A stretch of 39,373 nucleotides of DNA from an uncultured Prochlorococcus sp. (GCA_902564695.1 CACFCB010000012.1:1-39373), one strand, 5' to 3'; shown: positions 15,977 through 24,645, counted from the stretch's first letter. Translations and numbers: made by a program. The notes: a model not told the origin generated them from the sequence alone.

Positions 15977-17472
15977 AATTTAAAGTAAGTTAAATTTGCT
16001 AGAAGAAACGCAGCGACAATAAACGGTGCACCAATAATATCAATTGTCTTTCTTATATTAGATGATTCAATATTCTTTTCTATACCCATAACACATAGAT
16101 AAAATATTCCACCAATAAATAAGGCAGAAAGACTGTTTGTAAAATAAATTGATTTGAGCAAATCAGAACGTAGAAAAGAACTAGAAATTAATAATATAAT
16201 ACATAAAATAAATATAAAGTTATCATTGCTTATAAAAGATCGTATGCTAATAGATGGTATTTTCTTATAATAAGTTCTTCTAAATCTATTCAAATTAGAT
16301 ATTATTAATTTTACGTAAATTGCTGAAGTAAGCAAAGCAGATGTTGAAACTATAAGTTGAGCAGATGGGGGTAAATCATATTTTAATAGTGTTTTAGTTG
16401 TAAATCCTGCAATAAATGGAAAACCAGTAATTGAAAGACTAGCAATAATAAATGTGATTAGTCTTATTAAATCTTGACAATATAATATAGAGATGTCATT
16501 TGTACCTCTTTGATTACTAATTTTTTCATCTGAATTATCATTATGCGTATTAAATAATAGACACTTACATATACCATGCTGCATAACATATAAGCATGCA
16601 TAAGAAGGAGAGAGTATAGATATTCCTAATTGTGATACTGAGCTCCATCCTAATGTTCTTCCATCATCTGTTTCAAAAATTGCCAATATTGCCGCCAATA
16701 TTGCACTTAGTACGCCTATAACTATCATTGAATTACTTATTGGAATAAGTATTTGACTCATTCTTGAAATTGGAGCAATTCCTGCACATGTAACGCAACC
16801 CGAAAGTATTGATGATGTTTGTATTGATGCATTTGTATATATATTTGGGACCCAAATACCACACAAAAATATTCCAGATTTTGTTAAAAGACCTGCAACA
16901 ATAAGGCAAAGGGCTGTACTAGGAGCCAAGGAAAGATCATCGAGTGCAAATGATCCCGTGTATGTGAATGCCTGAATTACACCTATCAAATAGATGAGCA
17001 TTGCTAATCCTCCACCTATTAAATATTGGAATGATTGAAACAATGATTTATCAGTATTCTTATCTGCTATTAGAAGAAAGGCACAAAAGCCAGTAAGCTC
17101 CAGTGCTATATATATACTTATTAAATCTTTTGATATAAAACAAATAGATAAAGCTGAACATAAAACAAGTGATATTTGATAAAAATAATGAGAAAAATAT
17201 TTCCTTCGGAGAGAAAAAGTAATTAGAAAAACGACTGATGTTCCAAATATTAAGGGTAGGCTAAATTCGTCAAAGGATAATAATATTCCACCTTGATTTA
17301 TTAGAGTAAAAGAATTATTAAAACCATTTAGCAAACCAAATAAGCTTAGAAAGCTATTAATTAATAAAGTAAAAACTCCTACAAAAAAGAATTTATTAGG
17401 TAGCAGACAACCTAAAAAACCTACAATTACAGGCAGAAAAATCAGGCAGGTTAATATTATATTTATATCCAT
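15973..17472 (-). CDS. mrpD: Mrp antiporter subunit D, NuoN/MnhD-like (499 aa)
   Basis: The proton/cation-translocating subunit, homologous to complex I NuoL/M/N. About 14 membrane helices. Key charged residues of the family are kept: E125 in ALELTGF (TM5), K198 in LLTKSGIF (TM7) and K303 in GICKCLLF (TM8 region). The usual His before the ALLSG loop is lost (IYTNASIQTSSILSG). It is the only antiporter-like subunit encoded here, whereas many cyanobacterial operons have two D genes or a long A subunit; a second one may be elsewhere. Starts 1 bp after mrpC. Confidence 0.93.
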   Translation of the reverse strand: MDINIILTCLIFLPVIVGFLGCLLPNKFFFVGVFTLLINSFLSLFGLLNGFNNSFTLINQGGILLSFDEFSLPLIFGTSVVFLITFSLRRKYFSHYFYQISLVLCSALSICFISKDLISIYIALELTGFCAFLLIADKNTDKSLFQSFQYLIGGGLAMLIYLIGVIQAFTYTGSFALDDLSLAPSTALCLIVAGLLTKSGIFLCGIWVPNIYTNASIQTSSILSGCVTCAGIAPISRMSQILIPISNSMIVIGVLSAILAAILAIFETDDGRTLGWSSVSQLGISILSPSYACLYVMQHGICKCLLFNTHNDNSDEKISNQRGTNDISILYCQDLIRLITFIIASLSITGFPFIAGFTTKTLLKYDLPPSAQLIVSTSALLTSAIYVKLIISNLNRFRRTYYKKIPSISIRSFISNDNFIFILCIILLISSSFLRSDLLKSIYFTNSLSALFIGGIFYLCVMGIEKNIESSNIRKTIDIIGAPFIVAAFLLANLTYFKL

Positions 17473-17473
17473 A

Positions 17474-17827
17474 TCAATCTTCCATATCCCTAAAACGTAG
17501 AAGAGGATTATTTCTGCTTAACCTTAATGCAATCGCAGAAAGTAGAGCTTGAGTTGCAAATCCTATAACTATTGCAGTTAAAATAATAGCTTGAGGGTAT
17601 GGATCAGCGTAATTAGAATATCTTTCTAAACCAGTTATTGGGGTCTGCATTCCTGAAGAAGCAGCAATTAGGACGAAAAGAGAAATAGTAGCAGTATCTA
17701 TTACATCTAAAGAAAACAAAGCATTAAAAATATTTTTTGAATTAATTAATCCGTAACATCCTATTATTATTAATGTTACAAGAGGAACAAACAAAATGTA
17801 TCTTGTAAACTCTGATCCTAAATTCAT
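17474..17827 (-). CDS. mrpC: Mrp antiporter subunit C, NuoK-like (117 aa)
   Basis: Three-helix MnhC/NuoK family subunit; the motif DPYPQAIILTAIVIGFATQAL is the clear family signature (DPlPQALvLTAIVI). First gene of the 12-gene minus-strand operon. The 233 bp upstream of it should hold the operon promoter; no specific regulator site was recognised there. Confidence 0.93.
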   Translation of the reverse strand: MNLGSEFTRYILFVPLVTLIIIGCYGLINSKNIFNALFSLDVIDTATISLFVLIAASSGMQTPITGLERYSNYADPYPQAIILTAIVIGFATQALLSAIALRLSRNNPLLRFRDMED

Positions 17828-18060
17828 GTATGTATAACTAATACTTTAAATTTATATATAAAAAGAAATAGCACCCATATTATTTATATTTTATTTAGAA
17901 CATTTAAAAAAACATAAAGAATAATCGTCTGTTTCCGACTCATTGTATTAAAAAGTATTAAAAAATTTTATTTACTTAGATGGGTTTATAAATTCTAAAT
18001 ACCTTTGTAAAATATAAAATAATTTTGATATATTTATAGTCGAATTAACATTTCTTAAAT
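17828..18060. other. AT-rich upstream region of the mrp operon
   Basis: Very A/T-rich, no ORF of note, no strong hairpin. Presumed promoter region for mrpC because it is the only sizeable gap upstream of the 12-gene run. Confidence 0.4.
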
Positions 18061-18204
18061 CTATTCGTCGCTCATTTCCAAATCTAGGGATATAACGTCC
18101 TCGCAAGCATTGATTGAATTTATCGCTTCTGTAATAGTATCTTGGACGTATTCTATGTCGTCTACGTTTAGATCCAATTTTGCTCTAAGCTTGTAAATTG
18201 TCAT
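18061..18204 (-). CDS. Small acidic protein (47 aa), short gene
   Basis: ATG at 18204, stop TAG at 18061. The product begins MTIYKLRAKLDLNVDDIEYV and ends in ISLDLEMSDE; it has alternating beta-like (YKLRAKLDL) and helical (VQDTITEAINSINAC) segments and a net negative charge, a composition typical of a folded small protein rather than chance translation. It has one Cys and no membrane segment. Family not recognised. It lies 131 bp after the MIP channel gene and 233 bp before mrpC, same strand. Confidence 0.65.
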   Translation of the reverse strand: MTIYKLRAKLDLNVDDIEYVQDTITEAINSINACEDVISLDLEMSDE

Positions 18205-18335
18205 AGATAATTTAAATTGTTAATATTTTAATCTTAGTTCAGGAAATAAATAATGAGATAAATTCTTCTTATTTAGAGATGTTTTAATTACTTGATAATC
18301 TTTTAATTTTGATTGGGTATATAAATAATGATTCT

Positions 18336-18971
18336 CTATTGGAATTTTATTTTTGATGTTAAATTAAGCATAATTAGGATTATTAATTCTATAAATAAGA
18401 TCGACAAAATTCCAGTTGCTCCTGACTTGTGAATTCCAATTGCGATTGCGGGATTTAATATTCCTGAGGAATTTAAACCACCAAAGATTAATATTGGGAT
18501 AAGGCCAAAACCTACAACAATTCCAGATAGCGGTCTTGACTCGGGGCAGACTTTACCCTCTTCACTCCATGTTTTAATAAGTGATAAAAAGATGAATGTA
18601 AGCAATCCTTCGCTTATTAAGTTGACACTTGTTAGAGAAGTATCTATTTCCCTTAACGGATAAAAAGAAAAAACAGCCGTAGCGCCAATTAGTTGAAATG
18701 TTATATATAAAATTGTATTAATTAATAATGATTTATTTTTGTACCAATTATTCCCATGGTTAGATTGCATAAACATTAATGTAACAAGAGGGTTGAAATG
18801 AGCACCACTTATTCTTCCAAAAAGATGTATGAGAAAACATAATGTAAGTCCTATAAAAATTGAGGACTCTACTATGCTAAATGATGAATTTCTACTTGTA
18901 ATTATTGATATTGAAAGTATAGATGTACCTAAAAGCTCAATGAAAGAACGATAAATAACTGAATTAATCAA
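18336..18971 (-). CDS. MIP-family channel, aquaporin/glycerol facilitator-like (211 aa)
   Basis: Six-helix inner-membrane channel with two half-helix motifs: SGAHFNPLVTL (NPL, residues 60-62) in place of the first NPA and GILNPAIAIGI (NPA 173-175). The Arg that normally follows the second NPA and forms the ar/R filter is replaced by Ile, which should widen and de-charge the pore. FIELLGTSILS at the N-terminus matches the family's AEFLGT. The only usable start is TTG 18971: the frame is closed by TAG a few codons upstream and contains no earlier ATG. Substrate may be a neutral solute rather than water. Confidence 0.85.
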   Translation of the reverse strand: MINSVIYRSFIELLGTSILSISIITSRNSSFSIVESSIFIGLTLCFLIHLFGRISGAHFNPLVTLMFMQSNHGNNWYKNKSLLINTILYITFQLIGATAVFSFYPLREIDTSLTSVNLISEGLLTFIFLSLIKTWSEEGKVCPESRPLSGIVVGFGLIPILIFGGLNSSGILNPAIAIGIHKSGATGILSILFIELIILIMLNLTSKIKFQ

Positions 18972-19112
18972 CTCTTTGTATCTTAATTCCTATTATTATA
19001 AGAGATTTCATCTTGATAGTTTTTTAATTAATTATAAATTAACTTTAAAATTACTAATTTCTAAATCGTAAATAATACAATCTATATAAGCTTCTCAATA
19101 AATGTATATTGA

Positions 19113-19523
19113 TTACTCATCAACAAACCCTTGACTTATTTCGATGATTCTTCCGTCTGGATCCTTTATCCAAGCGGTTCTCCAACCTGGAATGAAATCA
19201 TCGAAATTCATTGGGCCTAGACTAATAATTAAATTGTCAATTTCTTTTAATTTCTTATCAACATCTTCTACTTTAAATGCTAAGTGTCTAAATCCTGGAA
19301 AGGTATATCCATCATTAGATGCCTCTGGAACTGGAGATTCTTGATCGGCCTCAAAGAGTTCTAGGTAAAAAGATGAATCAGCCATTTTTATAAATATTAT
19401 TTTTTTACCATCAGGTAATTCTGCAACCCTGGCTCTTTTAAAGCCAAAGTTTTTTACGTACCAATCTTCGGTGATTGATTGGTCCTTACAAGTAATTGCT
19501 AGTTGGGAGATAATTTGAAGCAT
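19113..19523 (-). CDS. VOC-fold protein, glyoxalase I-like (136 aa)
   Basis: Single VOC domain of lactoylglutathione-lyase type: LELFEAD (E55), GFRHLAFKVEDVD (H80) and DPDGRIIEISQG (E128) give three of the four metal ligands in the right spacing. The first ligand, usually His in the opening strand, is Q7 here (ISQLAIT), as in Gln/His-variant glyoxalases and some non-enzymatic VOC proteins. Last gene of a minus-strand run, 2 bp after a SnoaL-like gene. Aldehyde (methylglyoxal-type) or ring-fission chemistry possible. Confidence 0.85.
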   Translation of the reverse strand: MLQIISQLAITCKDQSITEDWYVKNFGFKRARVAELPDGKKIIFIKMADSSFYLELFEADQESPVPEASNDGYTFPGFRHLAFKVEDVDKKLKEIDNLIISLGPMNFDDFIPGWRTAWIKDPDGRIIEISQGFVDE

Positions 19524-19525
19524 GA

Positions 19526-19921
19526 TTAAGCAACCGTTCCATCTGGATATTGTGTCATACCAGCAAAGTGAATTTTTATCTTCCCTTCATCATCAAGGAC
19601 CCAACTGTCCGCAAATCTCATTTTTGCTTCTCCTTGATCGGTTTGCATAGTTATAGCTTCAACAATCATTAATGTCGTAGGGTTTTCTGTTTCGCCCCAA
19701 AATGCAATATTCGTTTCTAGGCCATTAATCCCTAATATTCCCTTAAAGTGTTCTTCTAACTCTTTATGTCCCCTAAAATACTTAGGAGTTTTTTCAAAAC
19801 TAGAAATCAAAACAGAATCTTTTGAGTACTGGTTTAATAAACCTTTGATATCTTTTTTTAGAATAAGGTTTATATGCTCTCTATAAAGATTTCCTAATTT
19901 GGAATCTGGTACGTTTTTCAT
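19526..19921 (-). CDS. NTF2/SnoaL-fold protein (131 aa)
   Basis: Small cone-shaped alpha+beta barrel family (ketosteroid isomerase/SnoaL). Visible: helix LGNLYREHINLILKKDIKGL, the strand following DSVLISSFEKTPKYFRGHKEL, and closing strands MRFADSWVLDDEGKI. Acts as hydratase, cyclase, isomerase or just ligand binder; which is unknown. 48 bp after another NTF2-fold gene and 2 bp before the VOC gene. Confidence 0.75.
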   Translation of the reverse strand: MKNVPDSKLGNLYREHINLILKKDIKGLLNQYSKDSVLISSFEKTPKYFRGHKELEEHFKGILGINGLETNIAFWGETENPTTLMIVEAITMQTDQGEAKMRFADSWVLDDEGKIKIHFAGMTQYPDGTVA

Positions 19922-19969
19922 GATAAATAAATAGATTAATAAAGTACAAGAATCTTTAAAACTTTTATC

Positions 19970-20395
19970 TCAAAGTTTACAAGACCCATTTTCGTAAATG
20001 AGTTCATTTACAACATATTTTGATACAGCCATATCACCATTAGAAAGCTTTTTAACCTTCCAAGTTTGATCTGCATCCATTCTTAGACGTGAGCTATGAG
20101 ATGCTGGAGGAGTCCAAACACTTGCGTGCCAATTAACAATCACATGTAATTCACATTCATCATTTTCGATGTTGATAATATCTGCTACTTTTAATGTGTG
20201 TTTTTCATCGAAGAATAAATTAATTACAGTTTCATACCATTGTTGATAACCACTGAAGCCATTTAATGATGCTTCCGGAAAAACCAATTCAACATCATCC
20301 GTTAACAATTTCTTGTATGAATCTATAGGGGCATGAATATCTAATAAACGATACCAATTGGATGCAAATGACCAAATTTCTGGATGTGTAAACAT
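19970..20395 (-). CDS. NTF2/SnoaL-fold protein (141 aa)
   Basis: Pattern of SnoaL-like proteins: N-terminal helix WSFASNWYRLLDIHAPIDSY, DDVELVFPEASLNGFSGYQQWY, then antiparallel strands with HVIVNWHASVWTPP and RMDADQTWKVKK. Related in fold but not near-identical to the next gene. It follows the ThDP enzyme gene by 48 bp and is likely in the same transcript. Confidence 0.75.
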   Translation of the reverse strand: MFTHPEIWSFASNWYRLLDIHAPIDSYKKLLTDDVELVFPEASLNGFSGYQQWYETVINLFFDEKHTLKVADIINIENDECELHVIVNWHASVWTPPASHSSRLRMDADQTWKVKKLSNGDMAVSKYVVNELIYENGSCKL

Positions 20396-20443
20396 AATTT
20401 TTTATTAAGATGAAAAATAAAGGAAATTAAAAGTACTAATTAG

Positions 20444-22165
20444 TTATTGTCCACAATGGACTCCAACTAATTCAGGATGAATATCACCATCTAGGACTAG
20501 ATTAATAAGGTAAGGACCATTATGGTTTAACATGTTTTGTATTGTTGATTTAACATCACTAGGTTTAATTACTCTTTCTGCGGGTACGGAGAAGCTTCTT
20601 GCAATATCATCAAAATATATTTCAGGGTTTGATAAATCAAATGCTAAAGGATATTGTCTATCCTTAATATTTCTTTCTTCCCAAAACTTATTTATATTTA
20701 ATTGTAATAAATGATATGAGCGGTTTTGACAAACTATAAATTTAGCATTTATTCCATGCCTTGCTGCTGTCCAAAGGCTTTGGATTGTATACATACTTCC
20801 ACCATCTCCTGAAAAACCAATTACAACTTTATCAGGATGTGCGAGCTTAACACCAATAGCCCCTGGAAATCCTGTGCCTAAAGATCCACCTCTTGTAAGT
20901 AATCTATCACCAGGCTTTTTCCCAGGAATATATTTATTTATAGGAGGTGAATTAGTAAGTGCTTCATCAAATATTACGCTATTTTCTGGAAGTAATTCTG
21001 AAAGAGTTTTGATAAAGTAGCCTGACTTCATTGAGATATTTTTTCCATCATATTTTTCATCACTATGTATTGGGATTACTTCGTAATCTTTATCTATAGT
21101 ATTATTTAAGAGAGGTGAGTCCTTTTCATAAAGTTTTCTTCTTTCTTGAGCTTTTGCATGCCAGCTATTTGGTAATGCCTCTATCTTTGGAAGTAATGCT
21201 TTAAGAACAGTAGATGATTTAGCAACTATTGAAAAATCAACTCTATGGTTTTTTGCGATGTTATTAACATTAGTGTCAACATGAATAATTTTCGTATTTG
21301 GTGAAAAGATTTCACCAAGAGTAGGAAAAACTTCAGGTAGTAAATAACATCCTAAAGCAATACATAAATCACAATCCTTAGTGATAGGGAGACTGCTGTC
21401 CCCAAACATATGTCCAGTGCTACCATAGTTAAGTGGATGATTATCAGCAATATTAATTTCTCCTCCATCAGCGGTATAGACCTTGGCTCCTATTTTTTCC
21501 GCCAATTGTGTTGCAATATCAGTTGCATGAGTCCAAGCAACTCCATCGCCTAAAAGTAGAAGAGGTTTTTGGGAAGATTGTATTAGTTTGGTGATGTAAT
21601 CTAAATCTTCATTAACAGGAATAGTTCCTAAATTTGGAATGTGTGCTGGATAAATTTCTTCTGTAATTTCTGCATCTAAAATATCTTCAGGAAGACATAG
21701 ATAGACAGGACCACATGGAGGCGTAGAAGCTATTTTAATCGCTCTCCTTACCATTCTTAATAGACTGCTAGGATGCTGAACCATTGCTGACCATTTTGTA
21801 ACAGGTTCAGCCATAGCAACAAGATCAGCTGCCATCTGAGCATCCATAGCTTGATATTTAATACCTGAATCACCTCCAATAACAATCAATGGAGATTGTC
21901 CTTTCATAGCTTGGTACAAATTGCCAATTGCATTACCAAGGCCTGGAGAACTATGAATTTGTACAAGAGCTGGTTTAAATCGCGCACGTGCATAGCCATC
22001 TGCACATAAAACAGCAATGGATTCTTGCAGGGTTAATATGTACTTCATCTCTGGAACATCAGAGAGAGCATCTAAGAATCCTTGTTCCACAGTCCCTGGA
22101 TTCCCAAACATATGATCAAGATTGTTTGCCAAAAACTGCCTTAAGATGGCTTCATGTCCACGCAT
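20444..22165 (-). CDS. ThDP-dependent 2-oxoacid decarboxylase, benzoylformate decarboxylase-like (573 aa)
   Basis: Three-domain thiamine diphosphate enzyme. Catalytic Glu E48 (LQESIAVLCADGYAR), the benzoylformate-decarboxylase type loop IHSSPGLGNAIGNLY with H71, and the cofactor motif GDGGSM (453-458) followed by N481 for Mg2+. There is no FAD-type acetolactate synthase signature evident, and the H71 loop favours decarboxylation of a bulky 2-oxoacid to an aldehyde. It is surrounded by VOC, NTF2-fold and DJ-1 genes that commonly handle reactive aldehydes, which fits an aldehyde product (inference). Substrate unknown. Confidence 0.85.
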   Translation of the reverse strand: MRGHEAILRQFLANNLDHMFGNPGTVEQGFLDALSDVPEMKYILTLQESIAVLCADGYARARFKPALVQIHSSPGLGNAIGNLYQAMKGQSPLIVIGGDSGIKYQAMDAQMAADLVAMAEPVTKWSAMVQHPSSLLRMVRRAIKIASTPPCGPVYLCLPEDILDAEITEEIYPAHIPNLGTIPVNEDLDYITKLIQSSQKPLLLLGDGVAWTHATDIATQLAEKIGAKVYTADGGEINIADNHPLNYGSTGHMFGDSSLPITKDCDLCIALGCYLLPEVFPTLGEIFSPNTKIIHVDTNVNNIAKNHRVDFSIVAKSSTVLKALLPKIEALPNSWHAKAQERRKLYEKDSPLLNNTIDKDYEVIPIHSDEKYDGKNISMKSGYFIKTLSELLPENSVIFDEALTNSPPINKYIPGKKPGDRLLTRGGSLGTGFPGAIGVKLAHPDKVVIGFSGDGGSMYTIQSLWTAARHGINAKFIVCQNRSYHLLQLNINKFWEERNIKDRQYPLAFDLSNPEIYFDDIARSFSVPAERVIKPSDVKSTIQNMLNHNGPYLINLVLDGDIHPELVGVHCGQ

Positions 22166-22212
22166 AATTAAATAAAATTAGTTTGATCTAGTAGCTATTA
22201 GTTATAAATTAC

Positions 22213-22240
22213 GGGGCTTAAATATAAATTTATAAGCCCC
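22213..22240. terminator. Hairpin GGGGCTTA...TAAGCCCC
   Basis: An 8-bp stem with 12-nt AT loop lies in the 100-bp gap between the DJ-1-like gene and the ThDP enzyme gene, 26 bp after the DJ-1 stop. No good T-run follows, so it may be a weak terminator, an attenuator or an mRNA-processing stem. Confidence 0.55.
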
Positions 22241-22265
22241 ACAATTCCTCTAGTTATTAATTTTT

Positions 22266-23123
22266 TTACCAACCATATTTCTTTAATCCTTTTTCAAGAA
22301 CCTCTATCATCAGCTCTCCAACTAATTGAGAATCTTGAGTCGAACGTCCTGTTAAGAATGGGTAATCAAGAATTGTGGAAAGTGTTTTACCCACCCCACC
22401 ATGATACTTCCCTCTTGGGCCGGTAGCGTCTCTAAGAATATATTCTAAGGGATAAAAAGGAGGACCAAAATTAGCAGATGTATTCATAGGTTCTCCATCA
22501 TATCCATACATTTGAGCAAATCCTGTACCCTCTTTATAATCATATTCGCGTGCATGCCCAGTAACATTTTTACCCCATATAATGCTTTTCCTATCAGTCC
22601 ATTCTCTAGCAAATGCTAAGCATGTTACGCAATAACATTCAGCCGCTATTAATTTATCTCTATCAACAAATCCAAGAATTAGATTATGAAGTCTTTCATT
22701 GTTTACCATGTCAACCATTGGACCGCTTCCACCAGGTAAAAGTAAAGCGTCATAAGGATCTACAAAATCTTTCCAGAAATCACTTCTTAGATTAAAAAAC
22801 TTTTCAAGTTCATGACCAAACTTATCCCCATTAAAATATGGCATCAATGGTAACTTCTCACTTAAATTTATAGGTGAGTTAAGTAAGTCTGATGAATCAA
22901 CAGCTGTTGTTCTAGATGCAAAATGAGAACTTGTTACAGCTTTATCTAAGGGAGGGTCTATATATGTTTCATCCATGCTTGGAGGTAAAGCAGGAGGTTT
23001 CCTTCCAAAAGGTGTCATGAAATCTAATTTATAGCCTGCAGAAGTTAATACATCTAAAGGCCCGATTAGTTCTTCTCCCCAATACCCCCATTCGGATAAA
23101 ACGACTAAGATTTTTTTGTTCAT
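22266..23123 (-). CDS. DJ-1/PfpI superfamily protein, Hsp31-like (285 aa)
   Basis: Starts with KILVVLSEWGYWGEEL, a flavodoxin-like first strand. Contains LLLPGGSGPMVDM and the nucleophile elbow AAECYCVTCLAFA with the candidate catalytic Cys followed by a small loop. The length (285) and inserts resemble Hsp31/glyoxalase III and ThiJ-like proteins rather than 190-aa DJ-1. Possible activity: glutathione-independent glyoxalase, chaperone or protease; unresolved. The first gene of the accessory minus run after the TPR gene, 100 bp from the ThDP enzyme. Confidence 0.85.
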   Translation of the reverse strand: MNKKILVVLSEWGYWGEELIGPLDVLTSAGYKLDFMTPFGRKPPALPPSMDETYIDPPLDKAVTSSHFASRTTAVDSSDLLNSPINLSEKLPLMPYFNGDKFGHELEKFFNLRSDFWKDFVDPYDALLLPGGSGPMVDMVNNERLHNLILGFVDRDKLIAAECYCVTCLAFAREWTDRKSIIWGKNVTGHAREYDYKEGTGFAQMYGYDGEPMNTSANFGPPFYPLEYILRDATGPRGKYHGGVGKTLSTILDYPFLTGRSTQDSQLVGELMIEVLEKGLKKYGW

Positions 23124-23232
23124 TGATGATTAATTAAGAAAAAATTTATTTAGATTTATTTAAGGACTATTAATAAGGTCCATCCCTTATAAATATAAGA
23201 CTAGAAATAAATAATTTTATTAACATATTTAT

Positions 23233-24639
23233 TTAAGGCTGATAATTAAAAGCAATACAAATCCTCTCATCTGATGATTGAAAAGGAATTGTTTCGTGAG
23301 GTAAATAGCTAGGAAAAAGAACTAATAAACCAGGTTTAGGTTCAATATATAATTTCTCACCAGTAGGGAATAGTAAATTACCATCATGATTTTGTTTTTT
23401 AGTATATGTATTAGGCGTTTTTAAATATAAAACACCACTTATAAGTGATCTTGGATGAATATGTTTCTCTTGCTTTCCTCCAGATTTAAGAATAACTCCC
23501 CATCCACTTAAATTTAATGATTTATTAAAATATTTTAATTTAGAAAACATAGAATGTTTTAGATATTCTTTTATCTTTGTTATTAATTTATTTTCAAGTA
23601 TGCCAAAGTATATATTATTTTTGTTCATTAAAATCTCATGAGTTTGAAAACCATTTCTAGTTGGTTTGTCAACTCTATCCCATTTTAAGGATGATTCTTC
23701 TTTTAATGATGAGATTAACAAATCTATATCTTTATCATTTGATTCAAAAAGATTATATGATTTAACTATTTTATTTAAATTGAAATAGTCAGACGAAGCT
23801 AATTTATCTTGGTAAATAGTAGGCATTTCGCTTATAAAGGCATAAAATTGTGTTTTTTCTATTTCAGTTTGTTTGCTCTTAAGTGACAAATAAGCTTTTT
23901 CCCATTCTTTCTTTGCAAATAAATTATAAATTATATCTTTTATATCTTTTTTATTGCCTGATTTAATGAATTTGTTTCTAATTCTATCTAGTGCTTCAAG
24001 AGCTTCAGGTGCATCTGGGACAATTCTTAAGCAACATTTTAAGTTGAAAGTAGCCTCTTCTAATCTATATTGTTTCTCGTAAAATAGTGATAAATTAAAG
24101 TAGCCTAAAAAATGATTTGGTAATAGTTTGATGATACTTAAATAAGTTTTTTCAGCCTCTTGATAATGACCAAGTTCAGAAAGTATAATTGCCTTGTTGT
24201 TCATTAATGAAGGGTCCTTAGGCCACTTTCTAAGTGATGATGTTATAATTTTATTTGCATTTTCTAAATCACCTAATCTAAAAAGAGATTCAGAATAAAG
24301 AATCGGAACTTCTATCTTTTCAGTTTGTTTATCATTAAGAAAACCCAAGACTTTGCATGCTTGATTATAATTTTTTGACTTTAACAGTGACTTACCTGAT
24401 AAAAACAATAGTGAGTTATTCCATGTTTTTATTTTATTAGTATTTTTATTAATAATATTATTAATATCCTTATACTTATGTCTTAAATCAAGTATTTTAA
24501 TTAGATTGTATAAAGATTCTTGATCATGTGGATTTTTTAGAGATTCATCTCTAAAAAAAGATTCAGCGATATCTAAATCACTATTTCTAAATGTATTTAA
24601 TCCAGTTGTTGATGGATTTTGTGGAGTTAGAGTAACCAT
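23233..24639 (-). CDS. TPR protein with C-terminal 2-oxoglutarate/Fe(II) oxygenase domain (468 aa)
   Basis: Residues about 30-230 are tetratricopeptide-like helical repeats (e.g. ALSELGHYQEAEKTYLSII and LLPNHFLGYFNLSLFYEKQ). The C-terminal 100 residues form a jelly-roll dioxygenase of the TIGR02466 type: KHIHPRSLISGVLYL (H393/H395 as Fe ligand region), LLVLFPSYLPHETIPF (H448) and ERICIAFN (R459 for 2-oxoglutarate). Such proteins usually hydroxylate a small molecule or a protein side chain. It is separated from the upstream AGE-STAS gene by a good terminator, so it is its own unit. Confidence 0.8.
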   Translation of the reverse strand: MVTLTPQNPSTTGLNTFRNSDLDIAESFFRDESLKNPHDQESLYNLIKILDLRHKYKDINNIINKNTNKIKTWNNSLLFLSGKSLLKSKNYNQACKVLGFLNDKQTEKIEVPILYSESLFRLGDLENANKIITSSLRKWPKDPSLMNNKAIILSELGHYQEAEKTYLSIIKLLPNHFLGYFNLSLFYEKQYRLEEATFNLKCCLRIVPDAPEALEALDRIRNKFIKSGNKKDIKDIIYNLFAKKEWEKAYLSLKSKQTEIEKTQFYAFISEMPTIYQDKLASSDYFNLNKIVKSYNLFESNDKDIDLLISSLKEESSLKWDRVDKPTRNGFQTHEILMNKNNIYFGILENKLITKIKEYLKHSMFSKLKYFNKSLNLSGWGVILKSGGKQEKHIHPRSLISGVLYLKTPNTYTKKQNHDGNLLFPTGEKLYIEPKPGLLVLFPSYLPHETIPFQSSDERICIAFNYQP

Positions 24640-24645
24640 AATTTA

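Noticed and set aside
18210-18350. Minus-strand open stretch ending ...YLFPELRLKY after the MIP channel gene
   Set aside because: No start codon and begins inside the MIP gene in another frame; not distinguishable from chance.
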